In this document: piece after piece, positions 36,901 through 49,700 of the stretch
Layout: every line of letters starts with the position of its first letter
How positions within the stretch are numbered: the stretch's first letter is position 1
From: Dirofilaria immitis
Lineage: Eukaryota > Nematoda > Chromadorea > Rhabditida > Onchocercidae
Assembly: GCA_024305405.1 (NCBI GenBank)
Contig: JAKNDB010000087.1
Span: 5,706,501 to 5,770,500, forward strand
Length of the DNA stretch: 64,000 bases
Direction: 5' to 3'
The notes under the pieces: model-generated
What the model was told of the DNA's origin: nothing
Database searches by the model: none
What the model saw: only the letters and a program-made list of their open reading frames with translations
Made by a program: the position numbers and the translations under genes

Positions 36901-39900
36901 GAATGACCATAGTATTGTTAATCTTTGTCGCATGCAAATAAATTGCGTCTCTTTGGTAAATTCTTTAGGAGAAAGACAGAGGAAGTAGTAACAAATTTAA
37001 AAGTAATAACTGTGTTTCGAAAGTAAACAAATTTTGTTTTTTAGGTGCATCACGTGTCACTTACTCTACTAAGGATAGTGCAGATCCTTTGAATGCAGAA
37101 ATAGATGATGACATTTATATCGACACAACTGATCTATGTAAGCGAATTGCGTGGGAACTCAAGCAGCACTCTATACCTCAGGCTATCTTTGCTGAAAGAA
37201 TTCTCTGTCGGTCAGATTTTTCTGTCAGTAAATATGATTGAAAAAAGAATGTTAGTCGGGACACAAAACTTTAATATAAGGAAACTTCACTAATAACTGA
37301 TTTCTATCACATTTATTGGATACTTCAAAGGTTGCTTTCCATTCGTTAATTTTGGGCTTGTTTCTTTCCATGATTGAGGCTAATTTTTTATGTTACTTTC
37401 TTTTGAAAGATGATAATATTGGGAACAGAAATGAAATGAGATTGCTATCTAAATTCTGATATGCAATGATTAAGGATTTATCATCAGTACGAATTTTTGA
37501 CTTATAACTTGTGTTCAGGAGTCAAGGGACGCTTTCCGATTTGCTGAGAAATCCAAAGCCATGGAACAAATTGAAGTCAGGAAGAGAAACATTTAGACGA
37601 ATGTTTAACTGGGTGCAACAGCCACTTGAACTGCGGTTGGGTATCCTTGATATGTACAAAGGAAAAGGTAGAAACATTTTAACCTTTTTTTTTCTTTCAG
37701 TATGGTTATCTTTGAATGCTCCCGTAATATGATTCAGTAACCAGGTAATTATTTCAGGGGTATGTTACCATCTTCAATGAGTCCGCCTACTCCAGCGCAG
37801 AATGCTCGACAAGGTTCGCGACATAAAGGACGAGATAGTGATGGTGAATTAAGAGATAATTAAATTTTAGAATTAAAGGAAAAGAGGCTTGTCTTTTTAT
37901 TGTTACAGTTGTGGCCTCTTGAGATTTCAATGAAATATTGGTCATATACTAAAATAAAATTATCTTGTGTGATATTCATCGTTTTATGTTTAGGCAGTAC
38001 TAAAAGGCCTCGGCTGGTTTTTACCGATATCCAAAAAGGACTCTACAGGTAATTTATGCATTAATTTTTGAATTAGATGAGTGAAGTAAAATTTTTATTA
38101 GTTTGCAGTCTAATAGTTTCAGTAATTGATACATAAATTTTGTAGGCTATATTTAAAGAAACACAACGTCCAAGTCGTGAAATGCAACAAACTATTGCTG
38201 AACATCTGCAGCTGGACCTCTCAACAGTAGCAAACTTTTTCATGAATGCTCGACGAAGATCCAGGAGTGGTCCATTAATGGGTGACGCTCCAGCACCCTA
38301 TCAGCAAGTATACTATTAAATTAGAAACAAAAATTTTTGCGAAAATTCGTTTTAACTTTTAACTGTCATATTTTGATTTATGCAAGTTTCCATGAAGAAT
38401 TTTTTGCTAAAATGTAAAATCACAGGTGCGGCCGATCACACCACCTCCTGAATCACCGCCGCAACATCGAAATCCGAATAAAGTACGTGGCAATCGCCAT
38501 ATATCACGTAATGATGCTGAGAATTCATCTATTACAAGTAGCTCGCGAATCGAAACTACAGTCGCACAGGTCGTTGAAGAAGCAGCTGAGTATGCTCGAC
38601 GTTATGATGAGGTTACTTATGAAAAGTTATTTATGTTAGAAGCTTTTTTATGCTGTTCTACTTAATAATAAATGGGATTATTAATAAATGAAAATCAAAA
38701 GTGCTACTCGAATAGCATTCAAAATATTATTAAATTTTTCTGTGCGAATTACGAAGTATCATCGCTTGACATTTTAGTTCCCTAACTTTTAAATTGAAAT
38801 TGCATCATATTTTGAAGAGCACTTATTCTGATGAAAAGAATTTGAAATTCCGTATTGGAGAAATAGACAGCGGCGTTGGAATAGAGGATAGTAATTCAAG
38901 GATTGATTATGAAGATCAGCCACCGGAGTACAAGGTAATAACCTTCTACATTGTTCTCATTTCTTCGAAATTTAGTTATCTTATTTCAGTTAATTTCAAT
39001 TCTTATTGTATGTCTTTGAAAATAGTAGCCGTTTGTAATAAAACTAAAAGCGGAGTTTTTGTTATATTAAAAGATAATAGAAAATATTCTAGTATTTGAA
39101 TAATTTAAAAAAATAGTTTTTTAATTCTAAAATTTTTAACCGAAAAAAATTTTACGCACTGACTTCTATAATGAGAGTGGCCAATACTTTTTTTCTTATA
39201 CTTCAAATTATGCTGTTATTTTTGCGATGGTCAGATAACTGTTAGTTTTGTTAGTCATGTGCACAATTTCAGATGATCCGACTGTCAAACGACCATTCCC
39301 TTTCAATAGATTCAAGGCAAATTGCTACAGCAGACGAACTATTAGCAAGCGAACTGCCAGATGATGAGGCACAATTAAACTCCGATCCTAACACAAGTAT
39401 GCAGACCGTTAAAACTGTGAGTGACAAAGATGAAAGTGTTTTCTTGGTGTCAGTTCCGGCAACATCGGAATCTGAATGTGTAAGCTGTTCTTGAATTAAT
39501 TAGGAATTGGTTTGTTCTCATCCTTACTGATAATAGTGACTTACACTTTGCTTTACTGGCGATAAACGGTAAAAGGCATAGTTTCTAACTTGCCACGCGC
39601 TTCGCACTATGAATTGTTTTCATCGCACTTCTTTTTCCTATATTTGGTTTGGGTCTGAAATCGTTTGTCTACGATGATATCAGACATATTAAATCATAAT
39701 TATCAACTTGCTACTTTCCGATTGCTAATATTTGTTGTAATTTTTATTTATGATATGACTGGTTAAGAAGCTACGATAAAATATTTTTCAGGAAATATAA
39801 TTTTATAAAAGAAATGAGTTTCATAAATTTAATTGATTTTTTTGTTATGTATTTTCCCATAATGAGAAAATTCTTATTTTATAGGATAATGTCGAACAGC

Positions 39901-40004
39901 AGCAACGGTTGCATCCAGTGATGTCTTTTGGTAACAAAATGATAATAGTAAAAGTAGAACAGCGAGAAAATCCCAATTCAAATACTGCCGCTAACTCACA
40001 TTAA
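33966..40004 (+). CDS. onecut: ONECUT-class CUT homeobox transcription factor
   Basis: Sixteen exons: 33966-34036, 34433-34621, 34843-35001, 35391-35544, 35757-35822, 35975-36103, 36506-36695, 37045-37210, 37519-37653, 37758-37843, 37994-38048, 38146-38307, 38426-38611, 38818-38934, 39273-39479, 39885-40004. Start chosen at MEPPAETSCSQQLSS, the first ATG that splices in phase. About 730 residues if one missing base is allowed. A low-complexity N-terminus precedes a single CUT domain (LCKRIAWELKQHSIPQAIF, GTLSDLLRNPKPWNKLKSG). A homeodomain follows (KRPRLVFTDIQK, then LDLSTVANFFMNARRRSR), whose F-M at positions 48/50 is the ONECUT hallmark. ONECUT proteins bind DNA in the nucleus; in C. elegans they act in pan-neuronal gene expression. 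All phases agree except at the homeodomain A5 run 38033-38037. The exon 14 acceptor (38818) is weak. Confidence 0.88.
37045..37653 (+). other. onecut: CUT domain exons of ONECUT
   Basis: The CUT domain is split after CR (ILCR|SQGTLSDLL). The donor reads CG|gtcaga. The second exon ends within the domain tail at GATAT|gtacaa, the only nearby donor that keeps frame. Confidence 0.85.
37994..38307 (+). other. onecut: Homeodomain exons of ONECUT, with frame break
   Basis: Exon 37994-38048 reads GSTKRPRLVFTDIQK then GLYR in the given frame. The family expects IQ-K-R-T-L-Q, which appears if the A5 run at 38033-38037 has six As. Exon 38146-38307 continues AIFKETQRPSREM to NFFMNARRRSR in the corrected frame. 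Confidence 0.85.
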
Positions 40005-43000
40005 ATTCTCAGTTTGTCGGTTCAGTAGTTGTAGGTCTCTTGGATGCTGAAGTTGCTGATATAGCAGAATTCAATTTTATTTTTTCGTTTTGAAACACTG
40101 CTTAGTACTTCGTAGTGTACTACACTGCATTGTGATATTGCAGATCTCTTTTTTTTTAATGCTGCTAAATAAATTTTTTCCTTTAATTTAGTAAAAGCAT
40201 ATTTTGCTACCTAGATAAATTGTGCTGGCTATCCAAGAAATTCAAAGGTTATATGAGTTTTGAATTTTACAAAAATTTTAAATAACATCGTTGAGAACTC
40301 TTTTGCCGTGCATTCAATTGTCAGCTTTCTCAGTTTGTAAGTCTGATATTTTAAAAAATGTTGGGGTTTTTTTCGCATTTCTGATTTCATTATTCCTTGT
40401 GACACAAGGCTGTTAAATTTTTCTAAGCGCATATTTTTTCTTTTATATCGGTGTCATTCTATACTCTGAACTTCTCTTTTGGTTCTTTAACAGTAAGTTA
40501 CCAGCTATCTACCTGATCTAGTAAATTAATGTGAACCACCTGGATCAAAATACGCGATATTCGTGGGATACTAAGAAATCATTTTAACGGACCAAATTTT
40601 AGCAACAATCAATTTTTTTCGACTTTCTACAGATTATACTTGAAACACTTTTTGATAAAACGGTAAAAGGAAAAGTTAGAAATAAATTAATTGCTGTAGG
40701 AGAATAGTTCACTTTATGGCTGATACAAGTTTCACTTTCAAAAGCATTGACTGTTCCATTTACAGATTATCCGTTGTTTAGACACAGAAGCAAGGTAACA
40801 TTGCAGCGTATTTGAATATAAAATGAGAGTGTATTTAGCTACATCTGGTCAAAAGCTAGTTAATACATCAATCGCTATGGGAATGATCGACTGCAAAGAT
40901 TTCGAAGTTGCAGTTGTGAGATTAGTATATCTCTACAAATTAGAAGAGACTGAACTAAATAGAACTATCTGCAGTTTAATGCATTTAGAATGAAGTACAG
41001 CTTGTTATAACTATAGTTAGATTTAGATTATCAGAAAGTAGATACAAAATTAAAGATGGCTGGTCTTCAACACTGTTGATTAGACTTCGGGTTTATGATA
41101 ACTTGGAATGCTGCAGTAATAAATAAGGTAGGTGAAGTGTGTTTGTCATTAATAAGATCATTTTTCATTAATGATACAGCTGTTCTTAACTTTAGCAGCT
41201 TTTTATAAAGGAATCATACAATTTCTGAAGTTTTTATGCTTTTCATGCTTTCAGTCTTCAGTAGGGTTGAAGTTTTATTAGTTTGTTTGTTTAATAATGA
41301 AGTCTTGTATGTGTTGTATGTGTTTGTACAAAGCCTCCAATTGTATAGCTTTTACATAGTATGTTGGTAATTTTTTTGTTCTCATTTTTATAAATTTCCG
41401 ATTGTACATGTTATAATTAATCGTATCTGAGCTGGAAAGAATTCTCAATTTTCAAGTTTGAGTCAGATTGTTTGAAATTGAAACTTTTGATGGCAAATAT
41501 TTTTGATTTATATTTCTCCGATTGAGATTTCTTTGGCAAACATTTCGATCACAGTCCATTTCGAAATTTTATTCGCGAGGAAAGAAAATCAGTTGATAAC
41601 AGAATTTTCATACTTTGCCGCATTTCTCTCAAAGCCTGACACAGGGAATATGCAACTATATATTGGTATTGGAATGCTTCTATATTATATTTTATATGTC
41701 TGGCTGTTCGAAGTGTTTGTATGGCATTCTTTTTTATGGGCATTTTGTTTTCAGCTTTGCGGTCATGTTTTGGGGTAATTGATGGATTGCTTGGGAATAG
41801 ATTTTGAAAATAGTGCTCTGCAATTTTGCAATTTTTGTAAAGTAAGAGTCAGTTTTTTCTCAAATACTCAACTGAATTTAAATTTCCATAATATTCAAAG
41901 ATTATTGGCATTGTTATGGTCGACTTTCAGCAAGTTTTCTTCATTGGTCTGCTTTTGATTGTATGTTTAAAAATTGTTTTATTTCATGTGAAATTTCCAT
42001 GATTTCAGATTTGAATTTCTGTTTTAAAATTAACTGAATAAAATAAAATGGCATGTTTATATAAGAGCTGTAGGATGATAGATGACATTTCATAAATATG
42101 TCTGAAACTTCGCTGAAAATATGTAATCTTTAGAAATATGCATCATGATTGCATTGTATTGTTAGGTGTGGTTACATTGGTCTGATGCAAAACTATCAAG
42201 AGTTCTAGGGAATATCTGAGTGGAATTTCGAGACGACGAGCATAGTGTGCCGGCCTCTGCAGTCGAGTAATTTGAAAAGTGGACACTACGTCAATTTATT
42301 TATATACGTCTGCACGTCAAAGCATCTATATCAGATATAGAATATCAGGCGGTGTAAACCAATCTCTTCAGTGAATGTGACCTCCTAGATTCTCTTAACC
42401 GTAGAGTTACAATACTAATCATGAGACCAGAAAAGTACGAATTGTCGAGAAATCGGTATCGCAGATGAGAACCGACACTCTATTTCAAAAAAAAAAAACA
42501 GAAAGGAAAAGTTTTACAATTCGCTAAAACTGCTTTAGCGAGAGATAAATTTAATTTGACGGATTAAGTTAAACTATAGCTCGTTCAATTTTTGGAATAT
42601 TGATTATTTATGTGATCGTATGTGTCGTGAAGAATTGGATCATTTGTTTGATCATTTCCGACTAAGATGTTATAATTTCCAGCATATCTCATTGATTCGT
42701 TAAGTACATTTCTTTGATATAACAGTTCCACTGGGATTCAGAAGGCTATGGAGGGTCAAACTTGCATCAAGTACCAAAATCGTACATTTCGAATTTTGTG
42801 CACTCTCGCAAAAGCAAAGCGTTATTCACTTGTTTTTATAATACCATATTTTACGTGATTTGTGAAATGCTCAAACAAACATGAAAGCAGTTTACCAGCT
42901 TGGTAGCAAAAAAAAATAAATATGAGACTTTTTTCAGCGAAATTATTTAATCATATAATAATAATGTGATAAGAAACGATATGCGGTTATAAAAAATTTC

Positions 43001-43404
43001 ATCGAATAATCAGTTATGTTGTGACGCAATTTCTTAATTCTTTTTTCAAAAAGTCAAATATTTTGTAATATTGTGCAGTTAGTGAGACATTGTTTGATTT
43101 TTTAAGCGAAATTCGAATTTTATTTGAAGTATTCCTGCTTACCGATGGGTTGGTAGACATCCGCAATATTTCACCAAGACTACTTAATTGATAGCTGACT
43201 TACTTCAAAGTTTCCCGAATAAATTCTTAAAATTTAGACCTCATAGTTTAGAATGTCATTACCATATCTGTGTAATCTCTCGAGTATAACTGACTTCGAA
43301 CAAATTATGCCTAGTCTATGGTATCCATGCAACTCAGCAAGTGGTTAATTGTTTCAATTCTTGCCAGGATTTTGTCTAATCCAACTGTGCCTATCATACT
43401 CCAC
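40005..43404. other. ONECUT 3' flank, no gene seen
   Basis: AT-rich, probably 3' UTR then spacer. An open frame at 41503-41778 is hydrophobic and unsupported. A stretch with more G and C at about 42.17-42.48 kb has no usable frame. Confidence 0.45.
40168..40173 (+). terminator. Poly(A) signal of ONECUT
   Basis: AATAAA about 165 bases after the TAA stop. Confidence 0.5.
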
Positions 43405-43619
43405 TCATTTATGATTAGATTGTTGTGGAAGTATTGTTGAATTTGCGAGGTTTGGTTTGATGGGACTTGAAGTAGGTGAAATCGTTGTTATAACCGTTGT
43501 TTGAGCCTTTGTTGTGGATGTATGACAAGGTTTGTGCCACTTTGAGTAAGGTTTCTCTTTGGTTGGTGACTGTAGTGAGTCACCGTTTTGATTTGCGCTC
43601 AAATTTGGGTAATTAAATC
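43405..43619 (-). pseudogene. SL1-headed retrocopy candidate
   Basis: At 43598-43619 (minus) lies a 22-base sequence matching the nematode SL1 spliced leader at 20 positions (G to A at positions 2 and 16). It is not followed by the SL RNA gene's intron (GTAA...) but directly by CGCAAATC and a 65-codon open frame without ATG. That frame is rich in Thr, Ser, Pro and Gln (NGDSLQSPTKEKPYSKW, TTISPTSSPIKPN). SL1 is normally joined to mRNA only by trans-splicing, so a genomic copy fused to coding-like sequence suggests reverse transcription of a mature mRNA. I see no clear poly(A) tract or target-site duplication. The parent gene is not recognised. Confidence 0.5.
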
Positions 43620-43903
43620 AAAGCTTTATTTGATGCAATAGAATACGAACAATGAAATCAATTATCAACAGAAATGTAATGAGTAAAGTGAAGACCAAAT
43701 AGAACGAGTTGATGATCCAAAATGGAAAATGAAGCACACTTCTTGTTAAAAAGTGCCATACATATACTATTATAATTGAGCGGTACAAATAATTGAAATC
43801 AATTATTGAACAAAAATTAAACATTCAATGGATGATTGACTGAAAGAAGAAACTCTGGGCATAGGGATAGATTAAGATAAGCTATGGCAATCATACAATT
43901 CCT

Positions 43904-44098
43904 TTGAGGGTGGGTCATAAGGAAGGGAAATTGTTTAATGAATTGACAGATGTGAGAAATGATTGTCAAAAATTTTTTGGAGCAATAAAGACAATGGTAA
44001 TTAATCGTACAAATCGCTGTTCCTTGCAACCGAATTATAATTCTTATAGCCAAAATCATAAATCAATGAAGTTATTGAAAAGATATTCCTTTTCTTAA
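43904..44098 (+). other. Open frame of uncertain status
   Basis: A 64-codon plus-strand frame with protein-like composition (KLFNELTDVRNDCQKFFGAI). No splice sites, start context or family support. The opposite strand is also open and hydrophobic here. Confidence 0.2.
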
Positions 44099-44219
44099 TA
44101 TTTTATATATTATAAGCCAAATTCAGGTTACCGAAAAGAGATACAAATTTATATTTTATAGAAAGCTTGACAATTACTAACTGCAAGGAAACATTGCCAT
44201 CAGTTTTAAATAACACCAT

Positions 44220-44320
44220 ACCATATTTAATTTTAACCTCGAACATATCTTATGTAATATCTTATGAATACCATATTTTAATTTTAACCTCGAACATATC
44301 TTATGCAATATCTTATGAAA
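44220..44320. repeat. 50-bp direct duplication
   Basis: Two adjacent copies (44220-44269 and 44270-44320) starting ACCATATTTAATTTTAACC, differing by one inserted T, one T/C change and the last base. Confidence 0.9.
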
Positions 44321-46722
44321 TGCCCTGAAACATAGAAATGCTATTATACACCTTGTAAAAGGATTTGTCCGTAGCTCAAATCTTACGATTGATTGCGGGA
44401 GTAAATAAACCGACCACATATGAATTCAAGATTTAAAATTGAAAGTTCGCATTCTTAAAATTTTAGTCAATTGAAATTAAAAGTTTGGATTTACAAAATT
44501 TTAATAGAGTATATAAGCATGTAGTGCTTACTTCTTAATCCAAGAAAATTTGAATAGCTAAAATTTGAATTTGAATTGCCGGAAATCAATTTGTCAAAAA
44601 TTAGACTTTTCTCACTAGACATTCTAATTACTCATATCCTTGCACAGAAATTGATGCTTACGATTGTTTGGCCATCATTCGATATCTTGACCTATCAGTT
44701 CTTACTACTGCTAATAGCGAACTTGAAATTTCATATTTAAAATAAGTTTTGAATTCTACTAGTAGAAAGAGACAAAGTAAGTTGACTAACTTGTATAACA
44801 AGAGACATCGGAAGTGAAATAATAAATACAATATATATCCTGCAAAATTACCTTAAATGCTCGAGAAATTGATGAGAATTTGCAGCGGGAAATTGAAATG
44901 TTGAAATTAAGGGTGTCTTGCTGGTCTAAATACTAATCAGTAATATTGAAAGTATCAATTAGGATGTAATAGTGCATGCTTTTGCGTGCTTATTTTTAAG
45001 TGCTGGCGCTTTATTACTCAAATCTGCTAATTTTTTTTTTTTGTATGTTTCGAGATTTCAAGATTTCTTGGATGGATTGATATTGTTTTAGAATTTTTCA
45101 GATTCGATTTAGATTTGGTAATAATGGAGAAAAAATCGTATCGCTTATGGTAATAATCAAATGATTACTGGAAATTGAATTTTTATTTGTAGAATGAAAA
45201 TTAAAATATTGAAAAGGAAAACCAAAATAAGATAGCTAATGTAAAGGAAATAGAAAATCAAAAATTTTGGAAATATAAGCAAATGCAACAAACGGAAAAT
45301 GAAATTCTCGTGATTATATGAGAATAGCATTTCCGAATTACTACGCTGCATGCTACGCACATTAGCATTTGGTGGGCAGTTGAATTGCAGGAAGTAAATG
45401 GATCATGGATTCGATGCTTTTGTGGTAGAAACATCATGGAAATCATATTTAGTATACATTAGTTAATGTACAAAAAAAAACGACTTGGGTATTATTGATG
45501 AATGAAATTTAAAAAGTACTTCTGAAGAAAATGAAGAATACTGCGGATATAAATATGTGGAAATAGCTTAGTAGACAAAGAGATAAATGCTATATAATAG
45601 CAATAATGTTTGTAATAACGTGATTTGGGAATCAAAAATAAATAAATGAATTACTAAGATCGCTTGGGCTTTTAAGTCTAATTTATGGCATTGTTGAGAT
45701 GCTGAAGGACGCTACTAGAAAATAACCATAGCAAAATATAATCTTTCATAGCATATTACATTTAATTTTCGGTAGTTTTGCTTCATCCAAGATATTATTT
45801 CTCTGGAACGTTTCAAACACTCATATCGGCTATCTACTGAGATGAATAATATGAAGAACCTTACAGTGCATGTAGTACTACTACTTATTATATTCAACAA
45901 TGCTTATTATTACCATGTTATTCTCAAAAATAAAATAAACTGAAGTGCTAATTGCCATTTATGAATATGGTGAGAAATTTTATACTTTTGGAATAGTTAC
46001 AGAAAATTTGATTGAATCAGTGCGTTATTATGTTCTGCTTTTTTACTAAAGTAAGTCATTTTCCAAGAAATTATACACTCTAATTCAGCGTTAAATCTAC
46101 ATATAATCTCAGTTGCCATAGTTACTAATTATCAATCTGTTAGTGCATTTGTATAAAAATTATTTAATCCATCGCTTAAGCATACTTCCCATTCTTGACA
46201 TTCTTCTCGTTTATTTCAAATATTATTTCTCACAATTACCAATAATTTTACTTTTTGCATGCTTTCTCTAAATTCAATAATAAAAAGATGCAAGAAATTA
46301 AAATAATTTATAAAGTTGTAATCAATGATTTAAATGAAATGCTTATTTTGATGCTCATTATAAATATCATTTAACCGACAAAATGAAATTTTCAAACATT
46401 CTTCGTGAATATATCTCTGAAGAACTGGTCATATATGATAATAAGTTATTGTAACCATATATTTTATAAATATTGAACAGCAAATCAAAAACTGAACATT
46501 TTTCTATTCAAGATTTTATCCAAAAATTTTTTTATGCTTGAGAAGCACGTTTGAGTATGTATCTATTCTCTCTGAAGTTATCTTATGGTAATAGGTGATA
46601 TTAAATTGATATTATAGTACCTTGAGAGAGAATAACTAAAAATTGAAAAATTATTTCATCAGTGCTTTATATTTTGAATTATTCTATCATCTTCTGCTTT
46701 TGCAAACTGGGAAATACGATAT
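44321..46722. other. Intergenic, little seen
   Basis: Apart from the possible exon near 45.8 kb, only short AT-rich frames. Confidence 0.4.
45760..45836 (-). CDS. Possible isolated exon
   Basis: DSRYECLKRSREIISWMKQN is bounded by an acceptor (tctcag|TA) and a good donor (AAT|gtaata). A possible continuation at 45.3-45.42 kb (HRIHDPFTSCNSTAHQ) has only a weak acceptor. No family recognised. Confidence 0.25.
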
Positions 46723-49700
46723 ATGATCGGAAGTAATCTAACGCGATCTAATGCGAAACGCCAATTCGTGAATGCATATTTGAATGAAGTGGGAGATATG
46801 CGGAATATGGTGAATCGCTTACAATTATATAAAATCCTAATCGCTGCTGGGAAAGATTTGTTGATATCAGACTTAGAAACTGCAGGTAATTTATTAAATT
46901 TCATCTTTTGAATGAACTATTTAAAATCATGCCTAACAATCATTCGAAAAGTTTAGGTTATAAAAAATCCATGAATTAAGAATCTTTCATTAGCAATGTT
47001 GAACTCGGAAATCTTATTGCAGTAATTCTAAAGCCTTCAAAAGTTTTAGGTTCATCAGATAAAAATTTAAGAAACGGTTATTCCAAACTATGAAAAAATG
47101 ATTTTGAACTACAAAAAAATCAAATGCTCTTTTGAAAAAAAACTATAAAAAAGTGTGACCATGTCATGTGTGTCTGCTTATGAGATTTTTAAAGTTTTAA
47201 TTTTAATCAATTCAAACATCATATTTCCAATTTATTTCATTCATAACTTCAATCTTTGAAACTTGGGAAGATTATATCATTGAAAGATTGAAACTATTCA
47301 TTAAACGAAAGGCTAAAGTGACAAAGATTGGAAAGATAGGAATGAAAGAAAAAGAAAATTTTATCTTCAAGCACGACAAAAGTGCCAGAAAGAAAAAGCA
47401 TCATTTTCTTTTTAAATTATTAGGAAATTAAATTATTAGCAAATTTTAAAAATATAAGCAGAGGCTCTTCTGAAGCTTACTGGCATGCAGTTCAAAAAAT
47501 TTGCTATGACAGCATACATAATTCAAGGTATTTTCTTTCTATTAAATCTTGGAACTTTTTTAATTTTATCTCTACTACTAATTAATAAGCGATGCTTTCG
47601 CGTAATTTTAAGTTATGAATTACTATGAAAAAAATGAATAGCTGTAATGAGCAAAGATCGATTTATAAAAAATTGTTTCTCTTCTTCTCGAATATTTTTA
47701 AAGATCATAAATTGAACTAAAGTAAAAAATGAGAGATTTTTAAAGGTGTTACGAGAAATCTTATAAAATGCTGAAATTATCATATAAGTAAATAATAATA
47801 AAATTTTTTGAATTTATTCACTGGTCCTAGTGGACATTAATCGTTACTAAATGTCAACTACCAATAAAAGATATCCATGTTTTGAGCATTATGTTCGCAT
47901 CGCATTTGAATAAGCTGCTTTGTTTCAGTGGGGTGGAATATTTTTGAACTTATAATACTAAAAATGCTCTTAAAATAAGGCTTGCCAGCAGTTGAAAATG
48001 AACTCATTGCAAGCCATTTATTTCAATTATGAAGTTATGCAAACAATCTGTTTTGAATAAATAAATTAATAATTATCGGTTTAATTTGTGAAAATTTTTA
48101 TGGAAATTATTAATAAAGAATTTATAGCTTGTCAAAGACCAATATATAATAACATATAATAAGCAGACAGAACGAATAGACAAGAAAGTATCTTGATTTT
48201 CAAATTAGAAAAATTGCGGCAACATATAACAAGACAGCATTCCAATAACTTCCGTTAAGCCACTTATTTTAAATAAGGAGATAAAGAAGAACACATAGGT
48301 TGTTTTTTCAAAAAAAAGTTTTCTTTTAGATTATCTTCTAACACTACTTTTAATTGCTTTCCCTTTAAAGTATATTCAATTTTTTATCTTTCATTTGATT
48401 TGGTGAACGTACAAAAACATTTTGATTTCGTTTCATCTTTTTAATGTAATAACTGTATTTGAATTGTTATTTGTCAACTTCAAAATCCCATCGAGTCATA
48501 TTCTCGAGTCATACTCTTTTAATGCAATAACTGTGTTTGAATTGTTATTTGTCAACTTCAAAATCTCATCGAGTCATATTCTTCATCAAATTTTTCCTAA
48601 TTACACTGTTTATGAATAATTTGAAGAGCGATTTAATTTAATAAAAAACAAATAACTATATGCGAACGAATGGAGATATTCAAGTTCCTTCATTATAACC
48701 AAAAAATTCTAAATTAAAGTTGAAGGTTGCACAAACTTTATTCTTGAAATTATTGACGATCATATATGAGGCTTCAAATGTTTCAGAATTTAATTCTTCG
48801 TTATATCATTTTCTTTTATATGCAAAAGTGATTTTGTGAGTTCTAAGAAAGAACAAAATAACAAGAGAAGCAATTTGATATCGAAACGAAGCACAAACGA
48901 TTTCAAATCTATGAGGAAACAAGGAATCTTTCCATTTTTGTCTTATAAAATTTATAATTTTTTTATAACAGCTTTTGCTCATATTCAAATTGAACATTGG
49001 AAAGTAGAGAAGATAAAGTTAAAAGATTCAATCTTTTACAAAGAATAATTCTATGCATCAACAGTTGGCACTTAGAGTTGCCATGAAAATTGTAACATTG
49101 CGAAACTTCGACGAGTTTTTAATAGCAGGAAATAGCATTCATCATGAAAATTAAATTAGGATTTTTTATATGATTTCAACTGAATTAATCAAAAAGTATT
49201 TAATTAATCAGGTTCGAATATTATATTAAATTATTAAATTGAACATTCTTAATTTAATTAATTTTGAGCTTTTCTTCTTTTCAGACTGTTATCAATTCAA
49301 TAAAGCTTATGGAATTTTTGAGCAATTACCTGTGATAGATTTCTCAGAAATAATGGAACAATATCACAACTGTATGGATAAAACCAACCAGAATGATCAT
49401 TTTATTGCACTGAAAGAATTAGCAGAATCTTTGAAAAAGGTTTGAAAATCAACGATAAAATTTATTTGATTCCCGTTCTTTAATAATTTTTTCTGATTTC
49501 ATTAAAAGAGACTTAAATAAGAATCAAAAGTTGTCGTGAAAACTCTGCATCCCTTAGAATTTAATCTCCTCCACTAAATTGATGGAAATTGAAACTTTTA
49601 TAGAATCAATGGCACCAATTAGATACTAAAAATGAAGTGATAAAGATGTACTTGAATTGCTTAACTCTTGGATTAGAAGAATATTAAATCAAAAAGAAAT

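Noticed and set aside
41452..41473. Second partial match to the SL1 3' end (CAAGTTTGAG)
   Set aside because: Only the last ten bases match and the rest is unrelated, which is expected by chance in 64 kb of AT-rich DNA.
41503..41778. 91-codon hydrophobic plus-strand frame
   Set aside because: AT-rich hydrophobic composition typical of T-rich noise, with an overlapping open frame on the other strand, no splice sites and no family likeness.
43618..44059. Minus-strand hydrophobic frames that look like membrane segments
   Set aside because: They are in different frames, end at stops before the SL1-like site, and the plus strand is equally open. No evidence for a membrane protein.
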